From Euglena gracilis (taxonomy: Eukaryota > Euglenida > Euglenophyceae > Euglenales), in NCBI GenBank assembly GCA_039621445.1, contig CP154955.1, forward strand, positions 32,843,417-32,907,416: 64,000 nt of DNA, given 5' to 3'. Each line of letters begins with the position of its first letter. Position 1 is the first letter of the stretch. Made by a program: the position numbers and the translations under genes. Below are positions 19,887 through 31,728 of this stretch, piece by piece. A model generated the notes under the pieces. That model saw nothing but the letters and a program-made list of their open reading frames with translations. It was not told the origin of the DNA and made no database searches.

Positions 19887-21523
19887 GCACACGGTGCCGC
19901 ACACGATGCCCGAGGTGTGAAAGCATCCGCCGTGTATCTTCCAAGATTTTTCACGATGCGACTCCGCCCCCCAAAATCTTAGAAAGGCTGGACCGAGAGC
20001 ATTTCGGCTTGCTTCACCACCTTCCAGAAAATATACCGGAACTCAGAAAAGAACAAGAAACCGGGACGTGAACTTCCAGACGGTGACAAATGAACATTCA
20101 GATCCTTCATGAATTCAGGTGAGCTTTCTGGGATTATCAGAATCGAGCGAGAATTCGAGAATGCAACACGAAAATCAAAAACCCAAGGAATTAATTGTTG
20201 TATATTTTGTTCTTTTGTCTCAGGGAAATGCAGCGGATGAACCGATGAAAGGCTATTAGTGGCGTAGTTGAATACTTCAGAGCGACAATTTGCCCCAGCA
20301 TTTGGCGACGGGTTTTCTTGCCTTTTGTGTGCGAATGTCTATTCGGAGCATGAACAAGCCCCTTGGCATTCAGGACAAAAGTTTGGGTCCGCGTTCTTTG
20401 AGTGGTTGTCTGTATGCCGAGTTTGCACTGTATGCACCCTCCATCTCCTGGTGGATTGGCCACAGGAAAAGGGGGCACCAGACCCCCCCCCCCCCTCCGC
20501 TTGACCCCCCACCAGACCCCCCCCCCGCTTGCATGGGATTTGGCGACATGCGGGGGGGGGGGGCAAGCAATACAATCCATTTTCTGGAACCCGAACCGGC
20601 GAAATTGAATTTTCGAAATTGGTTTTCCGGCAAGATGACCTCATAACATGCCCGAGATAATCAAAATTTGACACAAAAAATATCACTTCTTGGCCTGACC
20701 ACTTGACGGACGTGGCCGATAAATTGCAAATGGTGAAAATTTAATTCTTCATTGGAACCAAATGTACAAAGAAAAGGCAGCAAAGAATACCGCCCAATAA
20801 ATGCCACCTTCTTTAGGGAAAAATGATGGGGTTTTGGGCCCAATGCCCAAAACCACATTCCCCAACGTAAGCCACAAATTTTGGAAATTTTTTCAAAATT
20901 TGGCTTTTTTTTGCAAATTTTGTCAGAAAATAGCCAAAAAAAGCACTTGCATTCCCTTGTGGACCATCCGAGGACAGGAACTCATAGCATGTTCCATTTC
21001 AAATTGATGGGGACTGAGGGAGGAAAGGGGAAATCCCATCCCTAACAACTAACCCAAACCCCAAACTTATACCTGGAGTGAAGCTGGAGTAAAAAAAACA
21101 CAGCAAAATATGTAGTGCCCCAATCATGTGCAGTGCCCTGACAAATGCGCACCCCCAAGAGTTCGAAAGCACTTCCCTGAAAAGTGCACCCCCCAAAAGA
21201 ATCACTGTCACATCTCAGGTCAGAAAGCACACGTAATTGTCAGAAGTGTCCTTCTCAGACAAAATACTTCTATCGTCCAAATCCAAATTCGACACGTAAT
21301 CACTGGCTTCGCAAGAAGGGGGAAAAAATGGAAGAGTGGCGGAAAATCAGGCATTTGCGCTTTGCCCTAATAAATGCGTAGAGCCCTAGTAAATGAGCAC
21401 CCCTTTGGGTTCTGAAACTACGTTCTTAAAATATGCACTTTTGGGGGGTTACCTTCTGTGCCTTCTGCACCACACATTTGCCCAGGTTATCTCCTCGCAG
21501 GTGTGCAGGTGGGGCGAAAACAC
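19887..21523. other. No supported gene
   Basis: AT-rich and mixed DNA with a poly-C tract at about 20480-20560. The end of the minus-strand gene at 21.5-30.3 kb should lie here or beyond, but no further exon could be recognised. Confidence 0.4.
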
Positions 21524-24500
21524 AGGCAAATTTGGCTTCAGGCCCTCTGCGTAAACAACTGGGACGTGGGGGGGCAGTAGGTCCATGGCTGCCAGAGAAA
21601 ACAAGGTGACTGCAAGCTTGACTGAAACCATCCCCACCCCCTGAACCCCGCCCGGCAACCCAGGACGGGAGGCTCGCCACGCGCTGGCCGCCCCACATAG
21701 AAGCCGCCGCCGAACTTGACCAGCCGGCCGGCCTTCTTGGCCGCCCCCCACACGGTGTCCAGCGCGTTGCCCGCCAGGCCCAGCTCCCGGGCGGCGTCGA
21801 GGGCGTTGAAGACGCGGCCCGCGGCCAGCACGTCCGCCCACTTCTCCCCGAACAGCTGCTCGAACTCCGCCTGCCGGGCGGCGGGGACGCTGGGGGCAGG
21901 GCCGGGCCGGGGGGGGGGGTTGATTCGTCGGGGGACCCCACCCCAATGAATTGCGCCAAAGCCACCTTTTCTTTGGTGACACGCAGGGAGCCGACCGACA
22001 TCGGCAAAACCTCATCACTTCGTACCGTTTGGGACTTGTTGAAAAGAACGGAATGCAAAAGGTTGGACGGTGTGCGCCATCTGTCTGCCGAGCCCTGGCC
22101 GAGGTCCTTGGGCTTGGTGAGGGACGCCTTGTTGGCGATGGCGTAGTAGTGGTTGTCGATCAGCATTTTGCTCTCGATGGTCTTGTTGTCCAGCTCCCCG
22201 GACTGCCCCAGCCTGAGGCAGTGGGCGAGGGTGGAGGAAAAAGCAGCTGAAGTGATGATGGGCAGCAGAATGATGGGGCCCTCCAAAAAGGTGGTGGAAA
22301 GCACAGCTTGTACTATTTTTTCCCCAAAAAATCTTGGGTTTCTTATTCTTCTGTGCATAATGCACACAATTGCAAACACAAACACATGCGCGCACGCACA
22401 CACACACACACACACACACACTAAACCAGATACTGTCTGAAGCCCTAAGATCTTGTGGGGGTTTTTGGGGGGCAGCGGCATGTTTTTTTTTGAGTTCCCC
22501 CAAACCACCCTGAGGCTTGTTTAATCGAAACGCATGGGGTGTTTTCAGGAGACTCAGCTTCATAACAGAACTGGCATTGGGACACCAATGGACACAACTA
22601 GTGTTTAACCAGTGGCGGGCAACAATCCTTAATTCAATATAGTAATGTAGAAAATAGTAAGCCCAAACGCTGGTTTTAAATGAAAGCACCGTGGACCTAA
22701 AACAAACCCCCGTATAAGTTATCACTTGGCGCTTGGCAGCAGACAAAGCATTTCACATTTTGTTTTATCGTTTAATATTGTTCCATTTTTTTGGATTTTT
22801 TATATCCGTTTTAATTGTATATGTTTTTTTCAAATTTTTTTTAGACTTCTTTGTCTCGTTAATTCAGGACAAAACTGCGTTAACCCACTGGTTCGCAGAC
22901 ACCAGTTCTGTCCACGAACCTGGCGTCTTGGGCACTATTCTGTTGTCAATGCGGCATCCGAAACGCTGGGGGAAAAAAACTCAAAGAAAGTGATTAAAAA
23001 CAGAAAATAGGATTTTAGGGAAGGCTTTTTTTAAAAAAAATCGCAGAACACCTTTTGCACAACCAGGAACCAAATAACTTGAGGTACCCCTACTTACGAA
23101 CCCCAGGGATTTTTTGGATCTCCTTGGTTGGTCAGGTGAAAGGGGAGGGCAATGAAAATGGGGGCCATACGCCTGGGAGTGGGGTTGACCCTCCCCCCAC
23201 CACCCATGCTAGGGGGCTGTAGATCATTGTTGCTGAAAACCCACCCCCTGGAAATGGCCCATAAGACACGGTTTTGACAATGGATAAAATATGTTAAAAT
23301 GGCATTTCTCATAATGGCAGCAATATCAAAATGGCAAATCAAAATCAGTTTGCGGGGTTACGTCTCAAAACATTCATTTCTTTACCAGGGTGGTTCTTAA
23401 ATCGTCCTTTGGCTAATTGACCGGGGGTATAAGCCAAGGATGGGTTTGATCTGGCAAAGAAAGATTACGCGGCTAGTGCCCAGTCCATCCGCACCGAATT
23501 TAAATAACAAAATCTCACCACTGCGCATACAAGAAGACCCTGTCAGCATTCAAATTGCGGTTGAGAAAAAAAGGCCCACCCCCATAGAGAGCAGCACAGG
23601 CAGCTGCAGGACCGGACTGTGGCGGGCCACACGTGATGCCGGCAGCGGCCAGCTTCGACTTTGCCAACTCAATTGCCTGCGGGGTCATGGCGTGGGGCTT
23701 CACAAACACGAACGCCTGGTTCTTTGTGGCGGTGATCGGGCCGGACACCCCTACGGTGGAAATGGGTGCATCCTGTGTGACCCGATTGACCCCATCCCAG
23801 GTCAACAAGGGTATCGCAAAACCAACCATAGCATGCGCCACATGCTTCGAGTTAATGTTGCAAGAATCGCTGCGAACAGAGTGTGATATCTGATTCATCA
23901 ACCTTCACAGACTGCACTGTGTGGGGTGCAATCATAATCAAGCCTATTTGGATAAAAGTCTGATGGTGCGGCATATGCGATGAATCTGACCCCGGCAGCG
24001 GAGTCCACCCACCGCAATCACTTCCTGGCAAGAGAGAAATCAGGCACAAATAGATTGCGCCAAGGCACTTGTTTTCTGAAATTTCCCTGGAATTATTTTC
24101 TGGATTGCTTTGAGATGGAGGGCCCACAACAGAAACCCACCTTCCAACCAGGGGAATTTTTTTAAGGCCGGGGGGAGAGGGCTCCCCCTCCCACTAAGGC
24201 ACCCAGGGAGCCGGGGGGGGGGGTCCGGGGTAAATTCTTCTGGGGGTCAAATCTGGAGTCAAACAAAAAAAAACAGGGAAAAGCCCTGTTTTTTTTAAAG
24301 GTTGGACCCCCGGGGTCCAACCTTTAAAAAATCTCTGTCCCCAACACACCTGCGATGGCCTGAGCTCGTCGCAGGCACTCCTGGACGTTGGTGTCCTCCA
24401 TGACGTCAAACAGCCCCCGGGACTGCCCCTCGAACTGCACCTGTTAAGGGGGGAATAACACACCGGGTATTGGTGAACACTCGTTTGTCCCTTTTCATCG

Positions 24501-26649
24501 ACGGACATTCACATACACATTAACCGAGTAGCTAATTGGGCATCAGATTAGTGGGATCGCTCGGGGTGGATTAGGACCTGCCACCATAGCCGGTGATGTG
24601 AATGGGTGTGCGGGAGAATGGTGCCGGGGCTGGTGGCCAGCGGCCCACACCTGTGGGTCCTTCGTCCACGCCAGAATGGTCTCCCGCGGTACGCCCGCCG
24701 CCAGCAGCGCCTGCCCGAAGTCGTCTGCTTCCAGCTGGGCACCGACCCAGTTCATGCGCTCCACCAGCGCCTCGAACGGCGATGCGCTGGCATGGACGCC
24801 GTTGTCCCCGACGTTGGGCTCCGTGGCGGGGCCCGGGGCGCCGCCAACTCCCCTCAATCCCCATGGGAAGGTGTGGTGGGGCCCGTCACCCATGGGATCC
24901 CTAGAACCACTGTGGGTCCTGTTCAGCCTCCTGCAGGGTCTGCAGCGCGGTGCCTGAAAAAAAAGTTGGTTGCTGGATGACCGGTCGCCAGCAGGACTGA
25001 CGGGAAGGCCTGGTGGAGGGGCGGACCCCCACCCACCCAGGAAGGCTTTTGCGTAAGGACCCGGGGGGGCCACTAGCTAACCATTTTGCTAACCACTAGA
25101 AAAAACGCCACCAGCTAAAAGACCCCCCACCTCCCCTGAGGGGGGGTGATGCTGGGGGTTCCCCCAAGTGGGAAAAAAATTCATTTCCACCTCCGCTGCT
25201 GTCCATCGAGGTGGAAATGGGGATTTTCATGTGACTTTTTTTGGCCTCCGGGGGGTACATGCAACCCCTTAAACAGAACCTGACCCAGGGGCAGGGGCCC
25301 CACCCACCACAACACCATGCAAGGAAAAATTCCTTCAGCGTTCGTCGCCAAAACAAAATTTAAAAAATCGAACCTAAAAAACTTAAAAATCAGCGCCACG
25401 GAAAAACGGGAAAGCCTGGTGGGGGACCTCCCACCCCCATCCATGGGGTTTCAGGGATACAGCCCTGGTCGCCAGGGGATTGATTTCAGGGCAGTTGGGG
25501 GAGGGTGGTCCGGACCCCCCCCTCCGGTCAAGGAGGAGGAGGGGGGGCACCCCCTCATCGAAACAGTGGCATGGCCAAATCCGCGAACCCCCCCAAATCG
25601 ACTGAAAATGCAATTTTGAGCACTGGGTTCAGTTTGGACCCCCCCCTTTCCGACCCCCCCCCCGCCTGTAATCAAGGAGTGGGGCGGGAGGGACCTACCT
25701 AAAATCGTGACATTCTCCTGTTGAAACCTGCCAGACGCTCCCCAATGGGCCAGGGGATCTTCGACTTAGGTGGAGACTTCGAAAAATTTACCGTTCTGGT
25801 GTTGGTCAGAGGTGCAGACATTGCCGAAACATGTCATCTGATGAACCTTTTCAACACATTTCACGTGGGGAATCAACCAGATCATCAAATTTGGTTCATT
25901 TGAAGAAGAATCTCATCGAGAATGAAAAAAGAAGGTGAAAATGCAGGAGTGAGGTCCCCTCCGGCTTAAGCGACATCCTGGGCGAGGCCCAGATCCTTGT
26001 AGGTCTCCAGGATGGTGCGACGGATGGAGCCCTCCGGGGCTGGGGGAAGGGAGGGGGAGGGGCCAATGGGGGGGGGGGGACGCCACTACCACCACACGCC
26101 ACCACTGTCAGCAGCAACGTGGCAGGGAGTGGGTGGCCGCCCCAAACCTCAGCCTGACAAGGTGCCACAGCGTTCCGACGAGGACCCTAGGGTCTGCCCA
26201 CAACCCCCCCCCCCCCCCAGGCCAGATCCGGGAGCCCTCGGAGGGGGCCGGGGGCCAAGGTGGTGGCCTCGTGTCACACCGGTGGCGGGGTCGGTGGCGC
26301 CGAGCACTTTGCCGCGGAAGTCCTTCCACGACAGGGCCGCGGCGTCCCACTCCGCGAGGAAGTACCGGATGGCCGCCCCGTCCTGCGTGTACTTCTCCCG
26401 CATCGCCATGTAGAAGCCATTCACGACGTACACCGGCGCTTGCGATGCTGTGGGTGCACAAATGATGGGAGGAGGGGGACGACATGATTGCCTCTGCATT
26501 AGCCCCTGATGTGCGTGGTGTGTGTGTGTGTGTGTGTATTGCGTTGTGTGGTTTGTGTGTGGGTAGAGGTGTGTGGGCGTGTGGGTGTTGTACATATGTG
26601 TGTATGCACCCACACACACACACACACCCCACACAAAACACACACACAA

Positions 26650-26686
<37 letters not shown>

Positions 26687-26700
26687 CAGACAAACAAAAC

Positions 26701-26737
<37 letters not shown>

Positions 26738-26835
26738 ACAACACAACACACACACACACACGCACACACAACACACACACACCCACACACACCACACACA
26801 CACACCCAACACACCCACACACACAACACCCACCT

Positions 26836-26903
<68 letters not shown>

Positions 26904-29900
26904 ACACACACACACCAGTGGAGGCCATCGCCCAGTGGACGTCTGCCAGGGGCAGGGACTCCAGGGAGAGGTACGTGTCGCATCCCTGGAGGAAAGGCAA
27001 GCAACCCAAGGGCCAGCATCGGGTACTAACCGACGGAGAGAGATCTGGGTGCCGGGGCACAGCGTGCCAACTGAGAGGGGGGGAGAGCAGAAGAACGGAG
27101 GGATGGCCGGCGCCACCGCACCGTTGGGGCCGGTGGGGGCGACCACGCACCGGGAGGCGGGGCTGCGGCTGCCGCTTCCCGACCGCCAGGAGGAGGGAGG
27201 CCGCGGCCAGGAGGGCGGACCCGAACCACAGCAGCGGCGATGCAACGACCTGTGGGGGGAGGGGAGGGGCGTCCCGGGGCAGGCCCCTGACCCCGTCCTT
27301 GCCCCGACGAGGTTGCCCGGGTAGTTCTCACCAGGTCAGCCACCTGACCGTCGCAAAGGACCCCCCCCCCTCACGTGGCGCCAACGCAACGGGCAGGGGG
27401 GGGGGGGGGCGCACCTGGGGCGCCCCTGTGGCAGCGGCGGCCACCTCGAGGTCCTCAGGGGCCGCCAAGTTCCCTGCGGAGGGGCGGCGGTGGGGGCCAG
27501 CCCGGAGGGGGGGGGGGGTACTCTAAACTGGTGCTTTGCAAGGCCTTCTGAAGTCTGTGGCGGTGCTTTCGTTCCAGCGCTCGAAATGGGACCCGAGGGT
27601 GGCTGAAAATGAAACGAAAGATTTACAAAAAAAATGCGGGCAAATTCCTTTGGGATACCCACCTTAACACTTCTCTGCTGTAAAACACAAAGAATATTTT
27701 GCTGTGAACAATTGCTCGCAATTTCTCTCAATCAGCAAAACAGTGCCTTGCACACTTTTTTTTTTACAAAAAAATCAACAAATCAACCAAAGTCATACCA
27801 AAGAAAGCTCATTGCAAACTTCGAAATTTGTCAAAACTGAAAAACGTCCAGGGATTTTGGAAGAAGAGGAAATGCCCTGTACAATGTGCGCCCCTTCCAA
27901 AAAAATATGCAAAAACCACACGTAAGTGGGTTTCACAGGCCAAAATTTTCCCGTCCATTATGGACTGCCCTGCCCCAGAGGGGTCAGGGCATCACTCAGC
28001 GAACCTCCTCGGGGGGAAGAAGGCTGGTTGGCCCTGCTGGCTGGTTGAACCGGATCCAGGGTGAGGGGGCACTCAAAAAAACACGACGTAATAAACACAA
28101 AAAAAAACCGCAAACAAATGCAAAAAATGCAAGTTGAATGTAATTCCTTCAAGACGTACAGGACGTAAACCCCCCACCAAACAACCTGGTGGGGCCGTTG
28201 CTCCTGGCAGTGGCCGAACAACTTGGCGGGGGGAGGGGCAAAAAAAAAACGGTTCCAGTAAATTGGCACCCCCCATTTTAAGGTAAAATTACTTTACAAC
28301 GCTGAAAAAAAGAGCCCAAATAACCCGGCAGGGGGGCAGGGCCAAAAGTTGGTTCCAATAACCTGGCAAGTGTGTGCCAAGTAAAGTTTCATACCCGCCC
28401 CCCCCCCCCGGGCAATTGTCGCGTGACAAATCGGGCAGCACGGAGGGGGGTGACAATTTCCCGGGGTGACAATTTGGCCGGCACAGAGGGGGGTGACAAT
28501 TGCCCGGGGGCGTCAATTGCCCGGGGGCGTCAATTGCCCACCCATGTAGGCCACATTAAATCCAAATGACCAAAAACACCATCTGAAACACCAGTGAACA
28601 CGCAAAAATGAAGCTATGTTTGTGATATTGTGCAGAACATTTGGTATGTGACATTTCTCAGCACGTTCTAGCGAAATAGAGGATCAATCGAGTCGTGTCG
28701 GTGAAAAGAAAGTTCACGAACATCTTCTGTGGTGGGGGGTGACAAATTGGGCAGCACGGACGGGGGTGACAATTTCCCGGGGTGACAAATTGGCCGGCAC
28801 AGCCAGGGGTGACAATTGCCCGGGGGCGTCAATTGCCCGGGGGCGTCAATTGCGGGGGGGGGGGGGGGCGGGTACCCAAATCCCAAGTAAATTATCAAAC
28901 TCGGGGGAAAAAATTAGAAAAAAATGGTGGCACCCGATGCTCCTCAGAACCGTCCCAAATCATCTCCCAGAGTTGCGAGCACAGGTGGAGCGGTGGTTTC
29001 ACAGTCAAGTGTGACTGCTTAGTACCGCATAGAACCAGGGGATTGCAGAATGGCAGAAATACGATTTGGTGTGAAATGATGTAAGGATTACAGACCCTCC
29101 CCCCCCCTATGTCCAACGACCGATAACCTTTGTCCTCTGACAGGGGGGGGGCGGTCGTTGGACATAAGGTAGTGACCAAAACGGTGTCCTCTGACCGGGG
29201 GGGGGGGGGTCGTTGGACACGGGGTCGGGAAAAAAAAGTTTGCCGAAACCCCCCCAAACAGGTCAAAATTTTCCTTCCGGCGCTTCGCGCCCCCATTTCC
29301 AGCCCTGTCAACAAATATTTCCTCAAATAGCACCAAAAACGTACCTTCACGCCGCGGGATTTCACAAAAAAAACAAAGATACCCAGTTGAGAATCCCTGC
29401 ATTCCATCAACCATACCCGACAATGTCATGGTGGAATGTTGGGAGTGTGGTGAAGCTCCTTCAACAACCGCAGGCATATCCCCCCGGTGGAGCGCTCGTA
29501 ATGCACAAAACTCCCCAGAGGGAACATTTTAATGGACGGTGGGCTGCGGGGTAGAGGACAAGGGCGGAAGAAAAGCCTTTCAAGGCTGGCAAACCTCCGG
29601 TTTTCACACACCTGCAAAAAAAACATCAAACCTCCGAAAAAGTGTCCTCTGACCGGGGGGGGGTGGTCGTTGGACATAGGGGGGTTGTTGGACATAGGGG
29701 GGGGGGTAAGGTTTGGTGTGCACAGGTTTGCACAAAGCAAAGGGGGGCAACGAAATGGATCATTTTTAGGTGTATTATATGGTATTAGGTAGTTAGTATT
29801 AGGTGGGTGGACCCATCCACTGCCAACAGCCCAAAAATGGCCAGCTTAAGGGACGCCCTGGTCCACCTATTACCCACAAGTTCTGGGGATATTTGTTTAG

Positions 29901-30330
29901 CCCTGGGTCTCCGTCCATAACATTCTAATGCTGTAGACCCAAAATATTAATGTGGTGCCCTATCTGGAAGTGTGGGGAGAGGACTCCTTGACACAATTGG
30001 CACACAAGCTGCCTGGAGGCCATGCTCGTTGTTGACGCCTCGGCTGGCAGTGCCTGCCGGAGTGCACGAGAGTCGCCCCCCCCCCTCCAATCGATCCAGT
30101 GCTGCGGCCGGCGTCATACCCCTGGCGGCGACGGCGCTGCGCCCTCGCGCCGCGGGCTGCGGTGGGTGGGCCGCGCTCACAGCGGCCGGCACGGCGGTGG
30201 CCGGCGCGGGGGCCACGGACGCGTAGGCCGCGGGGGCGGCGGGGCTGGGCAGCAGCAGCGCCAGCACGACGCCCGCGCACAGCGACGCGGCGAACACCAA
30301 CGCGGGGGACGGGAGGGCACCAACCGCCAT
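21524..30330 (-). CDS. Plastid-targeted NDK-like fused protein, 12 exons (3' end not found)
   Basis: Exons from 5' to 3' on minus: 30330-30120, 27473-27415, 27249-27151, 26985-26916, 26447-26280, 26039-25984, 24848-24651, 24440-24350, 23750-23633, 22212-22101, 21891-21660, 21558-21524. All joins keep phase. Nine are GT-AG; the sixth and tenth introns fit the CAG/CTG nonconventional rule instead. The predicted protein has a bipartite presequence (exons 1-3), then VYVVNGFYMAMREKY, LSWKDFRGKVLGATDPAT, GDNGVHASASPFEALVER and a C-terminal segment. It runs straight into AFVFVKPHAMTPQAIELAK, MLIDNHYYAIANKASLTK and VFNALDAARELG with KFGGGFYVG. From memory these are the C-half and N-half of an algal NDK-like family, here in reversed order. 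Catalysis is inferred only. No stop was found after the last exon. Confidence 0.78.
21660..23750 (-). CDS. Exons 9-11: N-terminal half of the NDK-like domain
   Basis: Exon 9 has the beta-strand-like start QAFVFVKPHAMTPQ. Exon 10 has ESKMLIDNHYYAIANKAS. Exon 11 has QLFGEKWADVLAAGRVFNAL and KKAGRLVKFGGGFYVG. The exon 10/11 junction fits a nonconventional intron (21892-22100, 209 bp). It starts GGCCAGGGC and ends GCCCTGCCCCC, so the ends can pair as CAGGGC/GCCCTG, and the joined protein reads KPKDLSVPAARQAEF. Confidence 0.78.
21892..22100 (-). other. Nonconventional intron (CAG/CTG type)
   Basis: The intron has no GT start and no AG end that keep the frame. CAG is at +4 to +6 and CTG at -8 to -6, with six-base terminal complementarity (CAGGGC with GCCCTG). 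It lies in phase 0 between DL and SVPA of the NDK-like protein. Confidence 0.7.
22384..22424. repeat. (CA)n microsatellite
   Basis: A CA/CG repeat of about 40 bp within the intron between exons 9 and 10 of the NDK-like gene. Confidence 0.9.
24297..24330. repeat. Perfect palindrome
   Basis: TTTAAAGGTTGGACCCC is followed by its complement GGGGTCCAACCTTTAAA around a short centre. The half TCCAACCTTTAAAAAATC is repeated near 33081-33100, so it is a dispersed module. Confidence 0.8.
24350..26447 (-). CDS. Exons 5-8: C-terminal half of the NDK-like domain
   Basis: Exon 5 reads PVYVVNGFYMAMREKYTQ and then SWKDFRGKVLGATDP. Exon 6 gives GSIRRTILETYKDLGL. Exon 7 carries EPNVGDNGVHASASPF and ERMNWVGAQLEADDFG. 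Exon 8 has VQFEGQSRGLFDVMEDTN and ends in phase 1, so it continues into exon 9 without a stop. The intron between exons 6 and 7 has no in-phase GT-AG solution. It starts GCCCAGG, giving CAG at +4 to +6, and ends ...TTGAGGGGA, so its 3' pairing is imperfect. Confidence 0.75.
26515..26913. repeat. Long (CA)n microsatellite in intron 4
   Basis: About 400 bp of CA repeats with minor variants. On the gene strand the repeat starts at the donor of exon 4 (G/GTGTGTG), so the splice site is the first unit of the repeat. All open frames here are artefacts of the repeat. Confidence 0.92.
27151..27249 (-). CDS. Exon 3: second hydrophobic segment of presequence
   Basis: The acceptor is CCCCACAG and the donor GTGCGT. 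The 33 codons include PLLWFGSALLAAASLLLAVG, a clear membrane segment at about residues 95-114, followed by KRQPQPR. It lies about 63 residues after the first hydrophobic core, the spacing of class I plastid presequences. The short exon 2 (27415-27473) links it to exon 1 in phase. Confidence 0.72.
28409..28862. repeat. Two copies of a GACAATT-rich unit (about 120 bp)
   Basis: A unit containing GGCAGCACGGA, TGACAATTTCCCGGGG, GGCCGGCACAG and then doubled GGGGGCGTCAATTGCCC is present at about 28425-28545 and 28737-28858. The copies are in direct orientation, about 190 bp apart, with about 95 percent similarity by eye. A more diverged relative (TGACAGGTTGGC-type words) occurs at 34730-34860. Confidence 0.8.
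29100..29712. repeat. Composite repeat with GTCCAACGACC/GGTCGTTGGAC ends, copy 1
   Basis: The words TGTCCTCTGACC, then a G run, then GTCGTTGGACA occur near 29135, 29185 and 29642. The first is preceded by the inverse ATGTCCAACGACC. The hairpin CGGCGCTTCGCGCC lies at about 29280. The same order recurs at 49.70-50.52 kb. Confidence 0.75.
30120..30330 (-). CDS. Exon 1: signal-peptide-like start of presequence
   Basis: It starts MAVGALPSPALVFAASLCAG, with a hydrophobic core at about residues 9-28. A long Ala/Pro/Val-rich stretch with few acidic residues follows, as in a transit peptide. The ATG at 30328-30330 is chosen because the hydrophobic segment follows at once; an upstream in-frame ATG at 30361-30363 would add 11 residues. 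The donor is GTATGA, in phase 1. Confidence 0.7.
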
Positions 30331-31651
30331 AGGACTTGGGGGCTGGTGGGAGCCAAGCAGCAAGCGGTCTTGCAGGGGTGGTCCTGGACCCCTCTACCCC
30401 AGGGATTTTTTTGTCAGATGACAAAAAATTTTTTTTCAACAATTTGACAAAAACTGATGATAAAAACATGAGTTTTCTGGCGCAAAGCGCCAGGGAAGAA
30501 ATTTCGGTTTCAAAGGGGGGAGGTCTGGACCCCGGGGGGGGGGGGGCAGATCAAGGCTAGCTGAGATGGTGGCAGGATGGCCAAGCAAGCCTTCTTCGGC
30601 CACCTTCAGTCACAGGAAGAGTCACAAATGGACGCCATGTAATGCTTCCAGCCCTCCTGGCAGCAGAACCTCCTGCTGAAGCCGACCAACCTTACTTTTG
30701 AATGTCTCAGCGTTCACTGGGACTGGGTCCGCGATATTCGCATGGGTTTGCCTTCTCTTTCGTTTTGTTGTTTTTTTCTGATCTTGACATCCCAATGGGG
30801 CGGTAATGTGCACCGGCCAATACTGCCGGAGGTTTGTTTCCGTGTCATAGGACCTCTGCCCAGGGTGTAAAGTGAGTATTGGTCTTGCGCAAGAGGAGGT
30901 GGCAATTGAAAAATTGTAAAAGAGCCAAGGCCAGGCAGGGCCTTTCGAAGAAAATGGAGGGACAAATACCGACTCACAAATGAAAAACCAGGGTTGAGTA
31001 TTTATTACGTATAATTATTCAACTGTAATTATTAAGGGGTGTTATTTTATTGGGACTGTAAAAAAGAAAAAAGTTTTTCTGTTGGATGCACACCACAGAC
31101 ATGGAAATGGGGCACTTAGAAACGGAAAGAGAAAAAAATCAGAACATAATTTTTGGGGGCAGATTATCAAAAAGCACTAAATGGCGGAATATGTGGTCAT
31201 GTGTTATTCCAGCTCCCAATCTCGATGTATAGTGGGAAAGCAAGAAGTTCGGTGTCTTGCAAAGCTTGCACCTTGTGATAGAAGGAAGGTTGGAAAACAA
31301 CGTGCATTCAGAACTGGGCACTCCATGTGAATGAGGAGACGAAGCAGAAGCACAAAGACCCGCTGCTCCACCGCAGTAGATCCTTTGTTTTGGAGTTTTG
31401 TATTGGGCGACGAGGATTGTGGTATCAAACACGGTGCAGGGCAGGCCGGTGCGTCGTGGCCCATGTCTTTGCCCACCCTGAAATTTGGAATCATGGTGAA
31501 CCCGTTGCACCAAGGCCATAGCCAGAAAGATGGGAGGTGGGGTTGGAAGAGATTGAGTACAACTTCGTCGTCAAGTGTCCACTGAGAACAATCACCCCAC
31601 TGGACACGCGTTCATGCATTGTCGTGTGTGCTTGAGTTCTTGCAGATACAT

Positions 31652-31728
31652 GGGTGTGTGTGTGTGTGTGTTGCGCTGGTGCGTGAGTGACAATGTGAAA
31701 TGAAGTGTGTGTGTGTGTGTGTGTGTGA
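31652..31728. repeat. (GT)n microsatellite
   Basis: Two GT runs (31652-31672 and 31705-31728) separated by about 30 bp. Confidence 0.9.

Noticed and set aside
22101-22150. GT-AG splice for the exon ending at 22101, using GTCCAACC further on
   Set aside because: It would add a run (GQGSADRWRTP) with a poor donor. The CAG/CTG boundary gives better protein continuity and paired ends.
24160-24310. Fifth MITE starting CAGGGGAATTTTTTTAAGG
   Set aside because: No inverse terminus or flanking duplication could be found. It may be a truncated copy.
26484-27019. Long Thr/His and Val/Cys frames
   Set aside because: They come from the CA repeat. Only the parts at 26916-26985 and 26280-26447 on minus have splice sites and protein sense.
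28409-28862. CRISPR-like array
   Set aside because: Only two long units with no regular spacers, in a eukaryotic setting.
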